A DNA stretch of 64,000 nucleotides from Flavobacteriales bacterium (GTDB lineage Bacteria; Bacteroidota; Bacteroidia; Flavobacteriales_F; PHOS-HE28), in the NCBI GenBank assembly GCA_016716605.1, contig JADJWA010000001.1:1054001-1118000 (forward strand). The letters run 5' to 3'. Below are positions 17,130-26,512 of this stretch, piece after piece (the first letter of the stretch is position 1; each line of letters begins with the position of its first letter). The translations under genes and the position numbers were made by a program. The notes beneath the pieces were generated by a model. The model saw only the letters and a program-made list of their open reading frames with translations, was not told the DNA's origin and did not search any database.

Positions 17130-18560
17130 CTACTGTTTAATCAACCGCGCCGCCCACGACTCGCGCTCGGCTACCACCTCAACGAGGTAACAACCTGCGG
17201 GTATTCCGGCCAGATTCAGGTCAGCACGATGCTCGCCACTTCCCTGAGCGACGGCAGGCGCAAGTTGCGCTATTAAGCGGCCGTTCATGTCGAGCAGACG
17301 GATGGAGGCCTCGCCGGCATAGGCCAAGGTGTATGAAACGGATACGAGATCGCCTGCCGGGTTCGGGGCAAGCTCCAACGGGTGCGATGGCGCGACGGCT
17401 TCGTCAGTACCGAGTGAGGTGATCAGGCCATTCGCATCAGTCTTAATGAGGACCATTTGTGCCGCGGCTGAACCATGGAGACCACAAAGGGCGAAACCAC
17501 CATCAGAGGTCTGTATGACGTCGTAGCCATCACCGTAGGTTTCAGTCGGTTCTATCACATGGCTCCAGATCAGCTCACCGGTGTAGTCCACCGACATGAT
17601 CCTGAAATCGTAGGCAGCCGTCATTCCTCCCAGGACATAGCCGGTAGTTGTCGGTGCCATGGCCAATGCCCAGCCAGGCAGCACTTCCGGATAAGTCTGC
17701 AGCCAGAGCATGGCACCAGCGGGATCGAGCTTGGTGAGGAAAGGCCGTTGGGTGCCAGTTACCGTGCCGTAGCCGGTGAGCAGGATGTTCCCATCATCTG
17801 TTATAATCACGTCTTGCACATCCCCGTATTGGAGCGTGTCCAGCACACGGGTCCAGAGCGTGTCGCCGAATTGATCTATACGGAAAACAAGCGGTGACTG
17901 AACACCAGCTGCCTTACTGCCTCCAAGAACGAACCCGGAGTCACTTGTCGTTTCCAGGCAATAGCCTACGCAGCTACCGTAGGGCGGGGGCGCTGAGTAG
18001 GTACGGGACCACAAGGTGTCACCCGCATCATTGAAGCATACCAGATACGCACCGTATGCATTCGGTGCCACTTCGGGTATATTGCTCCAGCCTCCCACGG
18101 CGAAGCCGCCGCCGGGCAGCTCGCGGACCTGATGGCCAAATTGGTCGCTGGGGCGTTCCACATTCGCGCTCCAGAGCAGTTCGCCCTCTTCGTCCATAAG
18201 GCCGATGAAGAGATTTTGTTCATACGGAGAAACATCGTCGGTATGGATGCCCGCAACGGCAATGCTGCCGTTGCTCGTGATGATTCCATGCTTGAACTCG
18301 AGCATTTGGGCTTCAGGTCCCATGAAAGTCTTTCTCCAGATCTGCTCGCCGAATTCATCGGTTCGCAGCAGCACGCCATTGCTTCGTGTTACCGTGATGG
18401 TGTCATCAACGATTTCCACCCCGACGAGCAAATAGCCACCGTCATCCATTTCCAGCACCGCTTCTGCATCCGCGTAATGCGCATCAACATCATAAGAGCG
18501 GTAAAATGTCACCTGCGCGCTGGTCTGATCGGGATTGAAAGCAAATGCTGAGAAGAACAT
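17130..18560 (-). CDS. T9SS-sorted secreted protein with propeller-like repeats
   Basis: The main body has repeated DDGGYLLVG / TSDGGFALCG / TSDSGFVLGG segments at intervals of roughly 50 residues, as in beta-propeller-like repeat proteins of Bacteroidota, and ends in a T9SS type A sorting domain (LELAPNPAGD, then IRLLDMNGR and AGCYLVEVV). The start is uncertain. ATG 18560 gives FFSAFAFNPDQTSAQ, a poor signal peptide; TTG 18572 adds only LYA and no positive charge. The frame runs on to 18719 through sequence that overlaps a tyrosinase-like gene remnant. The true 5' end may have been lost by deletion or a frameshift (see findings). Function unknown; probably surface exposed. Confidence 0.7.
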   Translation of the reverse strand: MFFSAFAFNPDQTSAQVTFYRSYDVDAHYADAEAVLEMDDGGYLLVGVEIVDDTITVTRSNGVLLRTDEFGEQIWRKTFMGPEAQMLEFKHGIITSNGSIAVAGIHTDDVSPYEQNLFIGLMDEEGELLWSANVERPSDQFGHQVRELPGGGFAVGGWSNIPEVAPNAYGAYLVCFNDAGDTLWSRTYSAPPPYGSCVGYCLETTSDSGFVLGGSKAAGVQSPLVFRIDQFGDTLWTRVLDTLQYGDVQDVIITDDGNILLTGYGTVTGTQRPFLTKLDPAGAMLWLQTYPEVLPGWALAMAPTTTGYVLGGMTAAYDFRIMSVDYTGELIWSHVIEPTETYGDGYDVIQTSDGGFALCGLHGSAAAQMVLIKTDANGLITSLGTDEAVAPSHPLELAPNPAGDLVSVSYTLAYAGEASIRLLDMNGRLIAQLAPAVAQGSGEHRADLNLAGIPAGCYLVEVVAERESWAARLIKQ

Positions 18561-18598
18561 AGCGTACAGCAAGCTGCTCGCAGGGCTTTCAGGCCAAA

Positions 18599-19089
18599 TC
18601 AACTGTGTCGGAATTTCAAGTAGGCGCGATGTGTCGCTCGTGCGCAGGAGTTCTTGCGTTGGTGCAACCGAGTGGGTTCGGGCATCGGTCCGGGAAGTTC
18701 CGGATCCGATGCACGACACTCAGGGTCGTTGAATCGGAGCGGTAACTGGAGTGTTGTATTCGGCAGCCATTTCGGCAACGGAACCCAATCCCGATAGGGG
18801 AACCCTAGAGAATACAGGTAGTCCTCAAGTCCTTCCAGATAGACACGGTGGTATGGCAGGAAGTTCCAGTCATTCTCAACGATGAGCGCAGCCGGGAGCG
18901 CACAATGATTCTGAACAACGTCCTGGTTGATGTAGTTGAACATGGCCTCCTGTAGCCACCAAGCCTGTTGGTCGGTTAAATCGGTAAGGTTAGCCCTCAC
19001 CCCATCAGGCTCATAAGATTGGCCGCTTACGTAGCTACCCCCCCCGCAAGAGCGGCGAGGCTCAAGGTCACGATCTTCAGGTAGTTCAT
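18599..19089 (-). pseudogene. Broken tyrosinase-like copper-protein gene
   Basis: ATG 19089 opens a good signal peptide (NYLKIVTLSLAALAGG) that hits a stop after 20 codons. Adding one G to the run of eight G at about 19038-19045 joins it in frame to a 133-codon frame ending at 18599, reading GGSYVSGQSYEP and onward. That part contains NDWNFLPYHRVYLEGLE and YRDWVPLPKW, which resemble the second CuA histidine region of the common tyrosinase domain. The protein then stops at ~160 residues, far short of a full tyrosinase, with no CuB site. It looks like a frameshifted and 3'-truncated gene. A sequencing undercall in the G run could explain the first defect but not the second. Confidence 0.65.
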
Positions 19090-19321
19090 GGTGTTGAAGT
19101 GTTGGTCTGAACGAGTGACGTTACAAGGATAACGTTTTCGTTGAACCAGCCAACCGCCATGAAGCAGTGGAGCACCGTCGGGCACGAGACCATTCGTGGC
19201 GAAGCAAGATCCAGCTTGTTGGTAACCTCCGGATAACCACGCCTGAAGCGCGCGGCAGCAAGCTGGAGGGGCGGCGTAAACTTGCGCCCGTAGCGAGGCC
19301 TGGCACCTCCCGAACCCGCAC

Positions 19322-20857
19322 TTGGACCGGCAGAAACGCATCCAGAGCGCACTCATCTCGGTCTTCCACAAGGATGGGCTCGAACCCATCGTCCGTGAGC
19401 TGGATCGGCTGGGCGTGCACCTCTACAGCACCGGCGGCACGCAGACCTTCATCGAAGGCCTGGGCCTGAAGGTGACACCGGTTGAAGAGATCACCACCTA
19501 CCCGAGCATCCTAGGCGGACGGGTGAAGACCCTGCACCCGAAGGTCTTCGGCGGCATCCTGGGACGGCGCGACCTCGACAGCGATGTGGCCCAATTGGAG
19601 GAATACGCCATACCGACCATTGACCTGGTGATCGTGGACCTTTATCCCTTCGAGGCCACGGTGGCGGCGGGCGGCACGGAGAGCGAGATCATCGAGAAGA
19701 TCGACATCGGCGGCATCAGCCTGATTCGTGCCGGTGCGAAGAACCACGCCGACGTGGTGATCGTGCCCAGCATGCAGCACTACGCGGAATTTTTGCGCCT
19801 GCTGAAGGAGCAGGAGGGAAGCACAACACTCGCGCAGCGGCGGGCCTTCGCAGCGGCGGCCTTCGGCGTGAGCAGCCACTACGATGGCGCCATTTACACG
19901 TGGTTCAGCGGCGGCAATTCGGACCTGCGCTTGAGCGCCGGGCCGACCACCGTGCTGCGGTATGGCGAGAACCCGCACCAAATGGGCGCATTCCACGGCG
20001 ACCTGGCAGGCCTCTTCGAGCAGCACAACGGCAAGGAACTCAGCTACAACAACCTGCTCGACCTCGATGCCGCGGTGGAGCTGATCCAGGACCTCGCGAC
20101 GATTCAAAGCGTGCCGTTCGCCATCCTGAAGCACAACAACGCGTGCGGCGCCGCCGTTCGTGCCACGGTGAAGGAAGCATGGGATGCAGCGCTCGCGGGC
20201 GATCCGGTGAGCGCCTTCGGCGGGGTGCTCATCACCACGGCACGGATCGACAAGACGACGGCGGAATCCATCGACACCATCTTCTTCGAGATCATCGCGG
20301 CTCCCGGTTACGATGACGATGCGCTCGAAGTACTGAAGCGGAAGAAGAACCGCATCATCCTGTCTGTCCGCCCGTCGGTCCGCCGGACTCCGGTCCGGCG
20401 AGTGCGTGCGGCGCTGAATGGGATCCTCTCTGAGGACGCCGACACCGTGACCGCCAGCGCCGCCACCTTGCGCACGGCCACCGCCAAAGCGCCGAGCGCG
20501 CAGGAGGTGAGCGACCTGGTCTTCGCTACCATGCTGGTGAAGCACACCAAGAGCAACGCCATCGTGCTCGCGAAAGGGAATCAGTTGATTGCCAGCGGCA
20601 CCGGCCAGACCAGTCGCGTCGATGCGCTGGAGCAGGCCATCGCCAAGGCCCGCAAATTCAACTTCGACCTCAACGGCGCCGTGATGGCCAGCGATGCCTT
20701 CTTCCCTTTCCCCGACTGCGTGGAGATCGCGCACAAGGCGGGCATCACCGCGGTCGTCCATCCGGGCGGCAGCATCCGGGACCAGGACAGCATCGATTAC
20801 TGCAACGCGAACGGCCTCGCGATGTGCATCACCGGCACCCGCCACTTCAAACATTGA
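19322..20857 (+). CDS. purH: Bifunctional AICAR transformylase / IMP cyclohydrolase
   Basis: This 511-residue enzyme performs the last two steps of IMP synthesis. The N-terminal cyclohydrolase (MGS-like) domain shows STGGT, PVEEITTYPSILGGRVKTLHPK and the loop after it; the transformylase domain has ENPHQMG, LKHNNACGAA, the HTKSNAIVLAK strand and GTGQTSRVDA, ending in TGTRHFKH. The start is TTG 19322: no ATG or GTG lies in the right place and the N-terminus RIQSALISVFHKDGLEP matches the family. An Arg-rich stretch (RPSVRRTPVRRVRAALNG) replaces the usual linker before LNG. It lies 13 nt upstream of mreB, as in other Bacteroidota. A TAAACTTGC sequence at 19277-19285 may be its promoter box. Confidence 0.95.
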   Translation: MDRQKRIQSALISVFHKDGLEPIVRELDRLGVHLYSTGGTQTFIEGLGLKVTPVEEITTYPSILGGRVKTLHPKVFGGILGRRDLDSDVAQLEEYAIPTIDLVIVDLYPFEATVAAGGTESEIIEKIDIGGISLIRAGAKNHADVVIVPSMQHYAEFLRLLKEQEGSTTLAQRRAFAAAAFGVSSHYDGAIYTWFSGGNSDLRLSAGPTTVLRYGENPHQMGAFHGDLAGLFEQHNGKELSYNNLLDLDAAVELIQDLATIQSVPFAILKHNNACGAAVRATVKEAWDAALAGDPVSAFGGVLITTARIDKTTAESIDTIFFEIIAAPGYDDDALEVLKRKKNRIILSVRPSVRRTPVRRVRAALNGILSEDADTVTASAATLRTATAKAPSAQEVSDLVFATMLVKHTKSNAIVLAKGNQLIASGTGQTSRVDALEQAIAKARKFNFDLNGAVMASDAFFPFPDCVEIAHKAGITAVVHPGGSIRDQDSIDYCNANGLAMCITGTRHFKH

Positions 20858-20870
20858 CCCTCCCCACCGC

Positions 20871-21896
20871 ATGAGCTGGTTAAACCTCTTCACCCAGGAG
20901 ATCGCCATCGACCTAGGCACCGCCAACACGCTCATCATCAGCAACGACAAGGTGGTGGTCGATGAGCCCAGCATCGTGGCCATCGACCGCACCACCAGCA
21001 AGGTGATCGCCGTGGGCCGCCAGGCGCAGCAGATGCACGGCAAGACCCACGAGAACATCAAGACCATCCGTCCGCTGCGCGATGGCGTGATCGCCGACTT
21101 CAAGGCCGCCGAAGAGATGATCAAGGGCATGATCCGCATGATCAACCCCGGCCGCCGCCTCTTCACGCCCAACCTGCGCATGGTGATCTGCATCCCCAGC
21201 GGCATCACCGAGGTGGAGAAGCGCGCGGTGAAGGACAGCAGCGAGCACGCCGGGGCCAAGGAGGTGTACATGATCCACGAGCCCATGGCAGCGGCCATCG
21301 GCATCGGCATCGATGTGGAGGAGCCCATGGGCAACATGATCATCGACATCGGCGGCGGAACCAGCGAGATCGCCGTGATCGCACTCGGCGGAATCGTGTG
21401 CGACAAGAACATCCGGGTGGCCGGCGACGAGTTCACCCAGGACATCGAGGAATACATGCGCCGCCAGCACAACATCCTGGTGGGCGAGCGCACCGCCGAG
21501 ACCATCAAGATCGAAGTGGGCGCCGCGCTCACGGAGCTCGACAGCCCCCCGCCCGATTACGCCGTGCGCGGCCGCGACCTCATGACGGGCATCCCCAAGG
21601 AAATCACCGTCACCTATAGCGAGATCGCGCAGGCGCTCGACAAGAGCATCAGCAAGATCGAAGAGGCCATCCTCAGCGCGCTGGAGGCCACGCCGCCCGA
21701 ATTGAGCGCCGATATCTACAAGACCGGCATCTACCTGGCCGGCGGCGGCGCATTGCTGCGCGGGCTCGACAAGCGCATCAGCATCAAGACCAAATTGCCG
21801 GTGCATGTGGCCGACGATCCCCTGCGCGCCGTGGCACGCGGCACCGGCATCGCGCTGAAGAACATCGACCGCTTCCAATTCCTGATGCGGGAATGA
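20871..21896 (+). CDS. mreB: Rod-shape determining actin homologue MreB
   Basis: The 341-residue actin-like ATPase forms membrane-bound filaments that direct lateral wall synthesis. The phosphate-1 motif IDLGTANTLI (residues ~12-21), the phosphate-2 motif IDIGGGTSEIAVI and the adenosine motif AGGGALLRGLDKR are present. Residues 1-10 (SWLNLFTQEI) form the usual short membrane-binding start, which supports ATG 20871 rather than the longer frame from 20694 that overlaps purH. It is the first of five rod-system genes, 13 nt after purH. Confidence 0.97.
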   Translation: MSWLNLFTQEIAIDLGTANTLIISNDKVVVDEPSIVAIDRTTSKVIAVGRQAQQMHGKTHENIKTIRPLRDGVIADFKAAEEMIKGMIRMINPGRRLFTPNLRMVICIPSGITEVEKRAVKDSSEHAGAKEVYMIHEPMAAAIGIGIDVEEPMGNMIIDIGGGTSEIAVIALGGIVCDKNIRVAGDEFTQDIEEYMRRQHNILVGERTAETIKIEVGAALTELDSPPPDYAVRGRDLMTGIPKEITVTYSEIAQALDKSISKIEEAILSALEATPPELSADIYKTGIYLAGGGALLRGLDKRISIKTKLPVHVADDPLRAVARGTGIALKNIDRFQFLMRE

Positions 21897-21967
21897 CGGC
21901 AGGGGCGTGACACGTCGCGCCCATGCCGACATAGGCCGGCGCGGGCGGGCGGACATGCAAAAGCACC

Positions 21968-22798
21968 ATGCGCGACCTCTTCCGATTCCTCCTCCGCGTC
22001 CGCGATACCTTGTTGTTCATCGCCCTGATGATCCTCGCCATGGGCCTGCTCTATTCCGGGAGCATGCATCATCGGGCGGTGGCCATCAACAGCAGCAACG
22101 CCGTGGCCGGAACCCTCTTCGACTGGCAGCGCCAGGTCACCGAGTACACCAGCCTGCGTGCCGTGAACGAGCGTCTGGTCGCTGAGAACACGCAATGGCG
22201 CAACCGCTTCGGCCTGGCGGACAGCGCGAATGCGATCGGTGCCCCCGCCGGCGCGGATAGCCTCACGGAGCGGCTCTACCGATTCGCATCGGCCAAGGTG
22301 GTGAGCGCCACCTATCACAAGCAGCGCAACTACATCACCCTCGACAAGGGGACATCGAACGGCGTGCTGCCCGGCATGGGCGTGATCGGCCCCGATGGCA
22401 TCGTGGGCGTGGTGCACGATGCCAGCGAGCGGTTCGCATCGGTGATCAGCGTGCTCAACCCCTTGGTGAAGACCAGCGTGAAGCTCAAGCGATCGGGCAA
22501 CTTCGGGCTCTTGTATTGGGATACGAATGACCCCGCCACGGCATCGATGGTCGATATCCCCAAGCACGTGCGCGTGGCCGTTGGCGATACCGTGGTGACC
22601 ATGGGCGGCGATGGCGTGTTCCCCACCGATGTGCCCGTGGGCGCGGTGGCCGAGGTCAGCAGTCCACCGGGAAGGCCGGATCAAGCCGTGATCGTGCGGC
22701 TCTTCGAGGACCTGAGCCGCAGCGGCTACGTGTACGTGGTGCACGACATCCACCGTGCCGAGCGCGATTCACTCATCCAACGCCAGGACGAGCCATGA
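21968..22798 (+). CDS. mreC: Rod-shape determining protein MreC
   Basis: The 276-residue protein has one N-terminal membrane segment (about 14-32, LLFIALMILAMGLLYSG), a coiled-coil region (to ~75) and a periplasmic two-barrel domain containing the family-like NYITLDKGTSNGVLPGMGVIGPDGIVGVV. MreC links MreB to PBP2 and MreD. The 71-nt gap after mreB is the longest in the operon and holds a GC-rich stretch without a clear hairpin. Its stop overlaps the mreD start (ATGA). Confidence 0.95.
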   Translation: MRDLFRFLLRVRDTLLFIALMILAMGLLYSGSMHHRAVAINSSNAVAGTLFDWQRQVTEYTSLRAVNERLVAENTQWRNRFGLADSANAIGAPAGADSLTERLYRFASAKVVSATYHKQRNYITLDKGTSNGVLPGMGVIGPDGIVGVVHDASERFASVISVLNPLVKTSVKLKRSGNFGLLYWDTNDPATASMVDIPKHVRVAVGDTVVTMGGDGVFPTDVPVGAVAEVSSPPGRPDQAVIVRLFEDLSRSGYVYVVHDIHRAERDSLIQRQDEP

Positions 22799-23322
22799 TC
22801 CAGGGCATCGCCGCGAACCTTGGCCGCTTCGTGCTGCTGCTCCTGCTGCAGGTGCTGCTGCTTGATCAGGTGGACCTGGCCCATGGCTGGATGGTGCCCT
22901 ACCTCTACGTGCTCTTCCTCATCATGCTGCCCTTCGAATTGCCGGCATGGGCAGGCTTGCTCATCGGCGCGGCCACCGGCCTGGTCATGGACATCTTCGC
23001 CAGCACGCCCGGCATGCACATGAGCGCCTCCGTGGTGCTCATGTTCGTGCGCAAGCACCTGCTGCGGCTCATGGCTCCCCGCGACGGCTATGAGTTCGGC
23101 ATGCACCCCACGGTGCCCAGCATGGGCCTCGCGTGGTTCGCCACCAACGCGGGCGTGCTCATCGCCGTGCATCACCTGTGGCTCTTCTTCGTGGAGCTGC
23201 ACCGCTTCGACGCCTTCTTCGGCACCCTGCTGCGCGCAGTGCTCAGCGCGGCATTCACCTTGGGCCTCTGCCTGCTGGCGCAGCTGCTCACCTCGCGCAC
23301 CGCCGAACGCAAGCGCGCATGA
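22795..23322 (+). CDS. mreD: Rod-shape determining protein MreD
   Basis: The 175-residue, strongly hydrophobic protein has about five membrane segments and the pattern PYLYVLFLIMLPFELPAW...GLVMDIFASTPGMHM typical of Bacteroidota MreD. It is an inner-membrane part of the elongasome. Its start overlaps mreC by four bases and its TGA overlaps the PBP2 start in the same way, so the genes are translationally coupled. Confidence 0.93.
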   Translation: MIQGIAANLGRFVLLLLLQVLLLDQVDLAHGWMVPYLYVLFLIMLPFELPAWAGLLIGAATGLVMDIFASTPGMHMSASVVLMFVRKHLLRLMAPRDGYEFGMHPTVPSMGLAWFATNAGVLIAVHHLWLFFVELHRFDAFFGTLLRAVLSAAFTLGLCLLAQLLTSRTAERKRA

Positions 23323-25172
23323 ACTTCGAGGGGCGCAAATACGTGCTCATCGCAGGGGTGATCGCAATCGCCTTCATCTTCCTGCTCCGCCTCTTCTGGA
23401 TCCAAGTGGTCGATGACAGATGGAAGGCCAGCGCAGCGAGCATGGCCGAGCGCAAGATCACCGACTACCCCGCGCGCGGCTTCATCTACGACCGCAACGG
23501 GAAGCTTCTCGTGGCCAACACGCCAGTGTACGACCTGATGATGGTGCCGCGTGAGGTGAAAGCCTTCGATACCGCGGCCTTCGCAGCGCTGATCAGCGTG
23601 CCGCTGCCCGACCTCAAGCAGCGGATCGCCGAGGCGCGCACGTATTCGCTGTACAAGCCGAGCGTGATCGAGAAGCAGATCACCGCGCAGCAGTTCGCGG
23701 CCATCAGCGTGCACCTGCACAGCTACCCCGGCTTCTACGGCCAGAGCCGCACCCTGCGCACTTACCCACCGCGCGTGGGCGGACACATGCTCGGCTACCT
23801 CAGCGAGGTGAGCCCCGCCAAGGTCGCAGCCGACCCCTACTACAAGCCCGGCGACGTCATCGGCGTGGGAGGGCTGGAGCAGTACTACGAAGTGGAACTG
23901 CGCGGCCGGCGCGGCGTGCGCTACGTGCTCGTCGATGTCCACAACAACATCAAAGGCAGCTTCAAAGAGGGGCGCTACGACACGCTCGCCATCGAGGGCA
24001 AGGACCTCTACACCGGGATCGATGCCGATATGCAGCGGCTGGGGGAGCAGCTCATGCAGCACAAGAAGGGCAGCATCGTGGCGCTCGACCCGAAGACCGG
24101 CGAGGTGCTCTGCCTGGTGAGCAGCCCGGCCTACGACCCGGAGCTGCTCGTGGGCCGCGTGCGCAACGCCAACTACGCCGCCTTGCAGCGCGATTCCATC
24201 AAGCCGCTCTTCGATCGCGCCCTGCAGGCGCAATACCCGCCGGGCAGCATCTTCAAGATCGTGCAATCGCTCATCGCGCTCGATGAGGGCGTGATCTCCG
24301 TGAACAGCAGCTTCCCGTGCAACAAGAACCTGGTGGGCTGCCACAACCATCCCACGGCCGCTAACATCGAGCAGGCCATCCAGTTCTCTTGCAACCCCTA
24401 CTACTACGCCGTCTTCGACCGCATCGTAGAGCGCAAGCTCGACAAGAAGAGCCGCTTCCGCGATGCCGCCCTGGGCCTGGCCGAGTGGGAGCGCCGCATG
24501 CACAGCTTCGGACTGGGCGACAAGCCGCGCCTCGACCTCCCTTCGCTCAAGGGTGGCAACATCCCCGGCCCCGCCTACTACGACCGCAAGTACGGCAAGG
24601 AGCGCTGGGCCTTCAGCACCATCTACAGCGCGAGCATCGGTCAGGGCGAAGTGCTCACCGTGCCCATCCAGATGGCCAACCTCGCCGCCATATTCGCCAA
24701 CAAGGGCTGGTACTACGATCCGCACGTGGTGCGCGCGGTAGGCGAGGCCGACAGCCTGCAGGCCAAGTACCGCGAGAAGCACGTGGTCGAAGCCGCGCCG
24801 CACTGGTTCGACCATATCCAGGAGGGCATGCGGCGCGTGGTGAATGAGCCCGGTGGCACCGCACGACGAGCTCGCATCGAAGGCATCACCGTATGCGGCA
24901 AGACCGGAACAGCAGAGAATCCGCATGGTGAAGACCACGCCGTATTCGTGTGCTTCGCACCGATGGAGGACCCGCAGATCGCAATGGCCGTTTATGTGGA
25001 GAACTCTGGCGCCGGTGGCCGTTGGGCAGCACCCATCGCCAGCCTCCTCATCGAGCAATACCTCACAGACACTATCAAGCGGCCCGAGGTGATGAAGGAA
25101 CTACTTGACACAGACCTCATCGCCCAGGAGAAGTTCTTCCGCAAGAAGCCCAAGAAGCCACGCCGCCGATGA
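23319..25172 (+). CDS. mrdA: Penicillin-binding protein 2 (elongasome transpeptidase)
   Basis: The 617-residue class B PBP starts at ATG 23319 (ATGA overlap with mreD). It has one membrane segment (about 9-28), a dimerisation/pedestal domain (to ~230) and a transpeptidase domain with all three motifs: Ser310-x-x-Lys313 in PPGSIFK, Ser357-Cys-Asn in FSCN, and Lys528-Thr-Gly in CGKTGTAEN. It crosslinks peptidoglycan during side-wall growth with RodA as partner glycosyltransferase. The C-terminus is Lys/Arg rich (KKPKKPRRR). A longer frame starting at 23133 lies inside mreD and is not a real N-terminus. Confidence 0.96.
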   Translation: MNFEGRKYVLIAGVIAIAFIFLLRLFWIQVVDDRWKASAASMAERKITDYPARGFIYDRNGKLLVANTPVYDLMMVPREVKAFDTAAFAALISVPLPDLKQRIAEARTYSLYKPSVIEKQITAQQFAAISVHLHSYPGFYGQSRTLRTYPPRVGGHMLGYLSEVSPAKVAADPYYKPGDVIGVGGLEQYYEVELRGRRGVRYVLVDVHNNIKGSFKEGRYDTLAIEGKDLYTGIDADMQRLGEQLMQHKKGSIVALDPKTGEVLCLVSSPAYDPELLVGRVRNANYAALQRDSIKPLFDRALQAQYPPGSIFKIVQSLIALDEGVISVNSSFPCNKNLVGCHNHPTAANIEQAIQFSCNPYYYAVFDRIVERKLDKKSRFRDAALGLAEWERRMHSFGLGDKPRLDLPSLKGGNIPGPAYYDRKYGKERWAFSTIYSASIGQGEVLTVPIQMANLAAIFANKGWYYDPHVVRAVGEADSLQAKYREKHVVEAAPHWFDHIQEGMRRVVNEPGGTARRARIEGITVCGKTGTAENPHGEDHAVFVCFAPMEDPQIAMAVYVENSGAGGRWAAPIASLLIEQYLTDTIKRPEVMKELLDTDLIAQEKFFRKKPKKPRRR

Positions 25173-26512
25173 GCGCCCTTGCCTACCCGACTGGCAGGCG
25201 GGAGAACGTCGCCGCCAACCTCGATCGGCCCCTTTTGGGGATGTACCTCGCCCTGCTCTTCATGGGCTGGGCCAACATCTACAGCGCCGCCTACGACCCC
25301 GACCACGCCAGCATCTTCGACCAGAGCAAGGAATACGGCAAGCAAGCCGTGTGGATGGGCATCAGCCTCACCCTCGGCGCGGCCATCCTGCTCGTGCGCG
25401 GCCACATCTTCCGCGATTGGGCCAATGGCATCTACGCCTTCGTGCTGCTGCTCCTCGCCCTGGTGCTCGTCATCGGCAAAGAGGTCAACGGCGCCAAGGC
25501 CTGGTTCGGCGTGGGCAGCTTCGGCATCCAGCCCGCCGAGTTCGCCAAGTACGCCACCGCCCTCGCCCTCACGCGCTACCTCAGCGGCCTCAAGGCCCTC
25601 ATCGACCTCCGCTCGCGCGTCATCAGCGCCCTCATCATCCTCGCGCCCGTCGCGCTCATCATGCTGCAGCCCGATACCGGCACCGCCCTCGTCTCCGGCG
25701 CCTTCATCCTCGTGCTCTACCGCGAAGGCCTTTCCGGCAACGTGCTCCTGCTCGCCATCCTCGCGGCCTTCCTCTCCATCCTCTCACTCATCCTCAAAGA
25801 GAGCAGCTTCGACCTGCCCTTCACCGATCGCGTGCTCACCGGCCCGCAATTCCTCATGCTGGTCATCGCCTTCATCGCGGGCATCGGCTGGCTCATGGTG
25901 CGCAACATGGTGGCCAAGCGCCTGCGCCGCAGGCTCTACACCTACATCGTCATCGGCGTCCTGGCCTCAGCCGCCTTCATCGGCAGCGTCGATTACGCCT
26001 TCGAGAAGGTCCTGGCCCAGCACCAGCGCGACCGCATCCTCGTCATGCTCGGCCAGATGGAGGACCCCCAGGGCCTTGGCTACAACGTCAAGCAGAGCCA
26101 GACCGCCATCGGCAGCGGCGGCTTCAGCGGCAAGGGCTACCTCGAGGGCACCCTCACCAAATTCAAGTACGTGCCCATGCAGAGCACCGATTTCATCTTC
26201 TGCACCGTGGGCGAGGAGTGGGGCTTCCTCGGCACCGCCACCGTCGTCATCCTGCTCACCGTCCTCATCCTGCGCATCATCCAGATCAGCGATCGCCAGC
26301 GCTCCCGCTTCACCCGCATCTACGCCTACTGCGTCGCCAGCATCTTCTTCCTCCACCTCATGATCAACGTGGGCATGACCATCGGCCTCGCGCCCGTCAT
26401 CGGCATCCCGCTGCCCTTCTTCAGCTACGGCGGCAGCAGCATGATCGGCTTCACGCTGCTGCTGGGCACCTTGGTGCGGCTCGATGCGGAGCGGCTGAGC
26501 CAGTTGAGGTGA
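25169..26512 (+). CDS. rodA: Rod-shape SEDS glycosyltransferase RodA
   Basis: The 447-residue protein has about ten membrane helices and the SEDS signatures AWFGVGSFGIQPAEFAK, MLQPDTGTALV and the C-terminal INVGMTIGLAPVIGIPLPFFSYGG. It polymerises lipid II with PBP2. The start overlaps mrdA (ATGA). Residues 3-12 (ALAYPTGRRE) are encoded by a palindrome-like element also found at 41401 and are unlike usual RodA N-termini, while NLDRPLLGMYLALLFMGWANIYS is the normal start of the first helix. The gene's very C-rich third positions leave the other two forward frames open over most of its length. Confidence 0.95.
   Translation: MSALAYPTGRRENVAANLDRPLLGMYLALLFMGWANIYSAAYDPDHASIFDQSKEYGKQAVWMGISLTLGAAILLVRGHIFRDWANGIYAFVLLLLALVLVIGKEVNGAKAWFGVGSFGIQPAEFAKYATALALTRYLSGLKALIDLRSRVISALIILAPVALIMLQPDTGTALVSGAFILVLYREGLSGNVLLLAILAAFLSILSLILKESSFDLPFTDRVLTGPQFLMLVIAFIAGIGWLMVRNMVAKRLRRRLYTYIVIGVLASAAFIGSVDYAFEKVLAQHQRDRILVMLGQMEDPQGLGYNVKQSQTAIGSGGFSGKGYLEGTLTKFKYVPMQSTDFIFCTVGEEWGFLGTATVVILLTVLILRIIQISDRQRSRFTRIYAYCVASIFFLHLMINVGMTIGLAPVIGIPLPFFSYGGSSMIGFTLLLGTLVRLDAERLSQLR
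25182..25202 (+). repeat. Palindromic GC-rich element inside the rodA 5' end
   Basis: Pattern CCTACCCG-ACTGGCAGG-CGGG, closely similar to 41401-41424 (CCTGCCCGCCGCTGGCAGG-GCGG). It is probably a dispersed repeat captured in the coding sequence. Confidence 0.45.

Noticed and set aside
18599..19000. The 133-codon frame as an independent intact gene
   Set aside because: Its GTG start is internal; the signal peptide lies upstream in another frame and the copper domain is incomplete.
23172..25058. 628-codon antisense frame over mrdA
   Set aside because: Composition is that of an antisense shadow (His/Ala/Val/Leu-rich); the plus-strand PBP2 motifs are complete.
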